Positions 7,301-8,734 of a DNA stretch of 8,734 nucleotides are shown here, piece after piece. The DNA comes from Anaerolineales bacterium (GTDB taxonomy: Bacteria > Chloroflexota > Anaerolineae > Anaerolineales > Villigracilaceae): positions 1 to 8,734 of the forward strand of contig JANWWB010000234.1 of the NCBI GenBank assembly GCA_025056515.1, in the 5' to 3' direction. The position numbers were made by a program, and so were the translations under genes. Positions within the stretch are counted from its first letter, which is position 1. Each line of letters opens with the position of its first letter. The notes below the pieces were generated by a model. The model saw only the letters and a list, made by a program, of their open reading frames with translations, did no database searches and was not told where the DNA came from.

Positions 7301-8734
7301 CGCTGTTATCCACAGCTGTGATGTAATATTCGTACTGATGGCCGCTTGTCACGCTGTTATCAGTGTACGCGGTGAGTGCAGGACCGGCCAGGAGGGTCAA
7401 GCGGGTGAAGGAAGGTTCCCCAGCCGTCAGGTTCTTGCGCCAGATTTCAAAGCCGTAGAGATCACCATCTGTGTTCGGATGTGCATCCCAGGCCAAGGCA
7501 ATGCTCGATGGGCTAGCACTCGCAATCCGCAAGTTGGTCGGCGCAGTCGGTGCAGTGGTATCGCTAGGAGTCGTGATGGTCAGCGAGCCGGCGTTGACCG
7601 GATCGTATGAGCTTAGGTTGCTGTAGAAGATGTTGTTGTACGCGCCGTACACCCACGTGTTGCCGCCGTCAGTGCTATAACGATAGAGATAATCGTAATT
7701 ACCAGGCGGCGCATCCGGGATGATTTGCCCCATAAATTCATCATTATTCCCCACCTGCACATTGAACGTTGCATTGAACCACTTCCAAGAAGCATGGGTC
7801 GGCAAAGTGCCATCATTGCCATACCCTACTTGAGCGATGAGACCTGATGTGGGGCCAGGAGCATCGGTGACGCCCGCGATGTAGACCCGGCCGTAGATGT
7901 GTGTGGTGGGTGTAACCAGACTACGAGGCGCAGTGATGCTCGGCGGATGCTGCAGGTTAGCCCAGTTAATGGTATAGGCAGGAATGGCATTCACCTCGTT
8001 CGAGGCCTCGCTGACCAAGCCGTTAGCAGCGACTGCGCGCACCACATAATAGTACCGTAGGCCGGTTTGAACGGTAGTATCGTTGAAGGAAAGGCCGGAC
8101 GTCGTCCCAACCTGTTCATACCCACCCCCGCTGAGACGAGAGCGATAGATGCGATACGAGGTTGCTCCCGAAACAGCCGACCAAGAGAGGCTAATCTGGC
8201 CTGAACCAGCGGTAGCGCTAATCACCGGCGCAGCGGGTCGTGTTCCGGCAAACGAAGTGGTCGGAATGAGCAGATAGCCACCGCGAGCTGGGATGTTTGT
8301 GATGGCTAGCGACCCATCTCCAGCAACGGTAAACGAAGCGCCGCTCAAAACATCGGTCAGCGTTAAGCCCACAGGCAGATAACCACCCACCTGTAAAGTA
8401 ACATTTCCCGGTGTTGCGCCTTTATTGACGACCACAACAGCCGCATCGCTGTCATCGGCCATTTTCCGACCATAGGCATACACCGCACTACCACTCTGTT
8501 CCCAAAGCGGGTCGAAGGAACCGGTGCGCAGGGCCGGATGAGCATGACGAGCCGCGATCAGCGTTTGATAGTGGCTAAAAATGGTATTCCGAACGATGTT
8601 GTTTTGCAAATGGGCATAGAACGGTGTCCCGCTTTCATCCAACCAAGGGTAAGGCTGACGATTATACGGGTCATCTTGCCATTGCGTTCCATCATGAGAG
8701 ACCGGCCCGACCAGGCCGATTTCATCGCCGTAGT
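4347..8734 (-). CDS. Giant secreted GH13 amylolytic enzyme ending in LPETG and a sortase domain (5' end outside window)
   Basis: The frame is open from the window edge (codon 8732-8730) to TAA 4349-4347, giving 1461 visible residues with the true start upstream. In visible numbering, 1-166 is the end of a GH13 barrel plus its C-terminal beta domain: 'YGDEIGLVG', then 'DDPYNRQPYPW', typical of alpha-amylase/neopullulanase/amylopullulanase enzymes. Then come FN3 (167-252), a beta-sandwich domain starting 'NWANLQHPPSI' (256-382), FN3 (394-494), a CBM20-like starch-binding domain (495-601), a Big_5-like Ig domain (602-703), four tandem Ig-like repeats (706-1147) and a last Ig-like domain (1148-1287). 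LPETG (1294-1298) and a sortase domain (about 1320-1461) follow. The catalytic Asp/Glu of GH13 lie outside the window, so activity on starch or pullulan is inferred. The domains suggest an extracellular enzyme held near the cell while gripping insoluble alpha-glucan. No promoter is visible. The next gene upstream is unknown. Confidence 0.93.
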   Translation of the reverse strand, partial: YGDEIGLVGPVSHDGTQWQDDPYNRQPYPWLDESGTPFYAHLQNNIVRNTIFSHYQTLIAARHAHPALRTGSFDPLWEQSGSAVYAYGRKMADDSDAAVVVVNKGATPGNVTLQVGGYLPVGLTLTDVLSGASFTVAGDGSLAITNIPARGGYLLIPTTSFAGTRPAAPVISATAGSGQISLSWSAVSGATSYRIYRSRLSGGGYEQVGTTSGLSFNDTTVQTGLRYYYVVRAVAANGLVSEASNEVNAIPAYTINWANLQHPPSITAPRSLVTPTTHIYGRVYIAGVTDAPGPTSGLIAQVGYGNDGTLPTHASWKWFNATFNVQVGNNDEFMGQIIPDAPPGNYDYLYRYSTDGGNTWVYGAYNNIFYSNLSSYDPVNAGSLTITTPSDTTAPTAPTNLRIASASPSSIALAWDAHPNTDGDLYGFEIWRKNLTAGEPSFTRLTLLAGPALTAYTDNSVTSGHQYEYYITAVDNSANISGESNHVIQTAQTRMVAVTFRVTVPNPSPGTVYIAGNFPAPYPFWNPGGLALTETAPGTWEITLNLPEGFAVEYKYTRGNWDTVEKSATYDEISNRNVTILYGTSGTQLVTDTVATWRDPIVTSIIPANNATGVPANTTIKAFWNQPMPIPVNPSTCFSVSGPGGSVSGSISYVVLEMSYLFTPSSSLADGVYTVTINGCRDAQNDLQQVPFTSTFTVDTVHPTVLSITRNDPSPTNAAIVHFTVTFSEDVTGVDAADFSLFTSGVSGASVTGVTASSGSIYTVAVDTGSGSGTLRLDLNASGTGITDLNGNPMTSGYTGGETYIIDKTAPTLLSLTRQNPPTSPTNADVLVFRATFSEEVQNVHAGDFVVTGTTASLLNVVGVGSGPTYSVFDLTIAGGDLATLNGTVGVDLAVGQNILDLAGNSLPTVEPSVDQTYTVDNTAPQLLSFTRHNPAVSPTNADTLVFRVAFSEAVQNVDVTDFAVSGSTANVTLVTSVSASVYDVTVSGGDLATLNGFVGLNLVVSQNITDLAGNPLPSGEPPTDETYELDNQVTVLSILRQTPPTSPTNAVTVTFRVTFSEDVQNVDLGDFALTLGGTTTGALGSVTAQSASVYDVLVINVGGNGLLSLGFEATNDIADMHGNPLGATPSIGTIESYLIDHSGPTVLFGANTFPANGSLLNVGPTQIVIEYNKDVLADGSANAANHVNNYLLVEDGADDTFTSLSCAAPDLVGDTRITVNSVIYTNNGGLGPYLATLNINNGVPLPEGTYRLFVCGTTSVYDLLGNRLNNGADSILTFQVRAVGGAPSAPASLPETGFALGRITQLAPQPTEKTYAQTDLWLEIPKLGLKMKIVGVPLVNGEWDVSWLGKNAGWLEGSAFPSWAGNSVLTGHVWNADNTPGPFRSLHTLWWGDQIIVRVGNTEYIYEVRSVQQVKPWEVSRMMKHEERPWLTLVTCRGYDEKTGTYKYRILVRAVLVKVK
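4350..4838 (-). other. C-terminal sortase domain with intact catalytic triad (inside the amylase-sortase CDS)
   Basis: After the linker the protein reads 'DLWLEIPKLGLKMKIVGVPL', the first strands of a sortase beta-barrel. His1373 lies in 'NSVLTGHVWN' (codon 4616-4614), Cys1437 in 'LTLVTCRGYDEKTG' (4424-4422) and Arg1450 in 'YKYRILVRA' (4385-4383). The His-Cys and Cys-Arg spacings of 64 and 13 residues equal those of Staphylococcus aureus SrtA (His120, Cys184, Arg197, from memory). 'TLVTC' is the expected TLxTC motif. There is no membrane segment within or next to the domain, whereas a free-standing sortase normally has an N-terminal membrane anchor. The reaction would be cleavage of LPxT-G and transfer to an amine; the acceptor is unknown. 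Confidence 0.92.
4839..4853 (-). other. LPETG sortase recognition motif (inside the amylase-sortase CDS)
   Basis: The minus strand encodes L-P-E-T-G at visible residues 1294-1298, after the 'GGAPSAPAS' linker and before 'FALGRITQLAPQ'. LPETG is a classic class A sortase motif, cleaved between Thr and Gly. It lacks the usual hydrophobic helix and basic tail; a sortase domain follows after a linker of about 22 residues. Confidence 0.85.
5292..6617 (-). repeat. Four tandem Ig-like repeats of about 110 residues (inside the amylase-sortase CDS)
   Basis: The repeats lie at about 6617-6294, 6293-5952, 5951-5625 and 5624-5292. Each follows the pattern 'LSxxRxxP(xx)SPTNAxxxxF' (the first has a shorter 'PSPTNA'), then 'FSExVxxVdxxDF', a variable middle, 'DxxGNPL', and 'xYxxDxxxP'. 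The second and third are closest, sharing 'GGDLATLNG', a QNI/D-LAGN stretch and 'EPxxDxTY'. They resemble bacterial Ig-like stalk domains that space a catalytic head from the cell surface. Divergence between copies shows an old duplication for repeats 1 and 4 and a more recent one for 2 and 3. Confidence 0.85.
6930..7250 (-). other. CBM20-like starch-binding domain (inside the amylase-sortase CDS)
   Basis: Visible residues 495-601 read 'VTFRVTVPNPSPGTVYIAGN', 'FWNPGGLALTETAPGTWEIT', 'LPEGFAVEYKYTRGNWDTVE' and 'NRNVTILYG', ending at 'TVATWRDPI'. This is the pattern of CBM20-type domains in amylopullulanases: a beta-sandwich with conserved Trp and the 'EYKYTRGxWDTVE' strand. Such domains bind raw starch or cyclodextrin. 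The several Trp/Tyr residues could stack on glucose rings. It is the main evidence that the substrate is alpha-glucan. Confidence 0.75.
7587..7967 (-). other. 'NWANLQHP' beta-sandwich domain flanked by FN3 domains (inside the amylase-sortase CDS)
   Basis: Visible residues 256-382 begin 'NWANLQHPPSITAP', continue with 'IYGRVYIAGVTD', 'GLIAQVGYG', 'ASWKWFNATFN', 'GNNDEFMGQI' and end near 'YDYLYRYSTDGGNTWVYG'. From memory, similar modules occur between FN3 domains in bacterial amylopullulanases and other large secreted proteins; I cannot give a family name. The aromatic 'WKW' and 'YDYLYRYS' strands make carbohydrate contact plausible. FN3 modules flank it at 7977-8234 ('GSGQISLSWSAVSGATSYRI') and 7251-7553 ('SSIALAWDAHPNTDGDLYGF'). 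Confidence 0.55.

Noticed and set aside
6855..7610. Plus-strand open frame of 251 codons opposite the amylase-sortase gene
   Set aside because: It lies wholly antisense to well-supported FN3, beta-sandwich and CBM20-like domains, shows no recognisable motif and has no ribosome site; it is a shadow frame.
8640..8642. Apparent translation start (TTG) of the large gene at 8642
   Set aside because: The same frame continues upstream to the window edge with clear GH13 sequence ('YGDEIGLVG', 'DPYNRQPYPW'), so this TTG is an internal leucine and the gene starts outside the window.
1..8734. CRISPR array, tRNA or rRNA genes, phage genes
   Set aside because: No short regularly spaced direct repeats, no cloverleaf-like segment and no ribosomal RNA signature were seen; the only repeats are the diverged protein-coding Ig-like units.

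Overview
The window reads as a chromosomal segment of a Gram-positive-type bacterium, most likely a Chloroflexota (Anaerolineae-like) organism. The basis is inference: moderate GC content, a paired M16B peptidase operon, and a giant extracellular amylolytic protein ending in an LPETG motif plus a sortase domain, an arrangement I associate from memory with Anaerolineae. No 16S rRNA or other marker gene is present. All recognisable genes lie on the minus strand, so transcription runs from high to low coordinates.

Layout in transcription order. (1) 8734 to 4347: a 5'-truncated gene with 1461 residues visible. It encodes the end of a GH13 alpha-amylase/pullulanase catalytic domain, then FN3 and starch-binding-like beta-sandwich domains, a Big_5-like Ig domain, four tandem Ig-like repeats of about 110 residues, another Ig-like domain, an LPETG motif and a class-A-like sortase domain with His, Cys and Arg in place. 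(2) 4320-4294: a perfect 10-bp GC-rich hairpin that probably terminates this gene. (3) 4154 to about 3667: a decayed ISL3-like transposase pseudogene with an in-frame stop, a frameshift and no C-terminal half. (4) About 3533-3388: a leader region with an 8-bp inverted repeat and a strong Shine-Dalgarno. (5) 3387 to the left edge: a tightly packed three-gene operon (junctions overlap by 1 and 4 nt). It encodes an unrecognised single-pass membrane protein, a catalytic M16 zinc peptidase with HxxEH, and a second M16 homologue that has lost HxxEH, whose last residues lie beyond the window.

How the genes work together. The M16 pair looks like a heterodimeric M16B protease with one catalytic and one structural subunit. 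The coupled membrane protein may anchor or regulate it, but that is inference from gene order. The amylolytic protein is an independent unit whose domains suggest a cell-attached, starch-gripping enzyme. Its most striking feature is a complete sortase recognition motif directly in front of a complete sortase domain on the same polypeptide, where an ordinary sorting signal would have a membrane helix and a basic tail. This suggests a self-contained surface-anchoring module and is the best candidate for an undescribed mechanism here.
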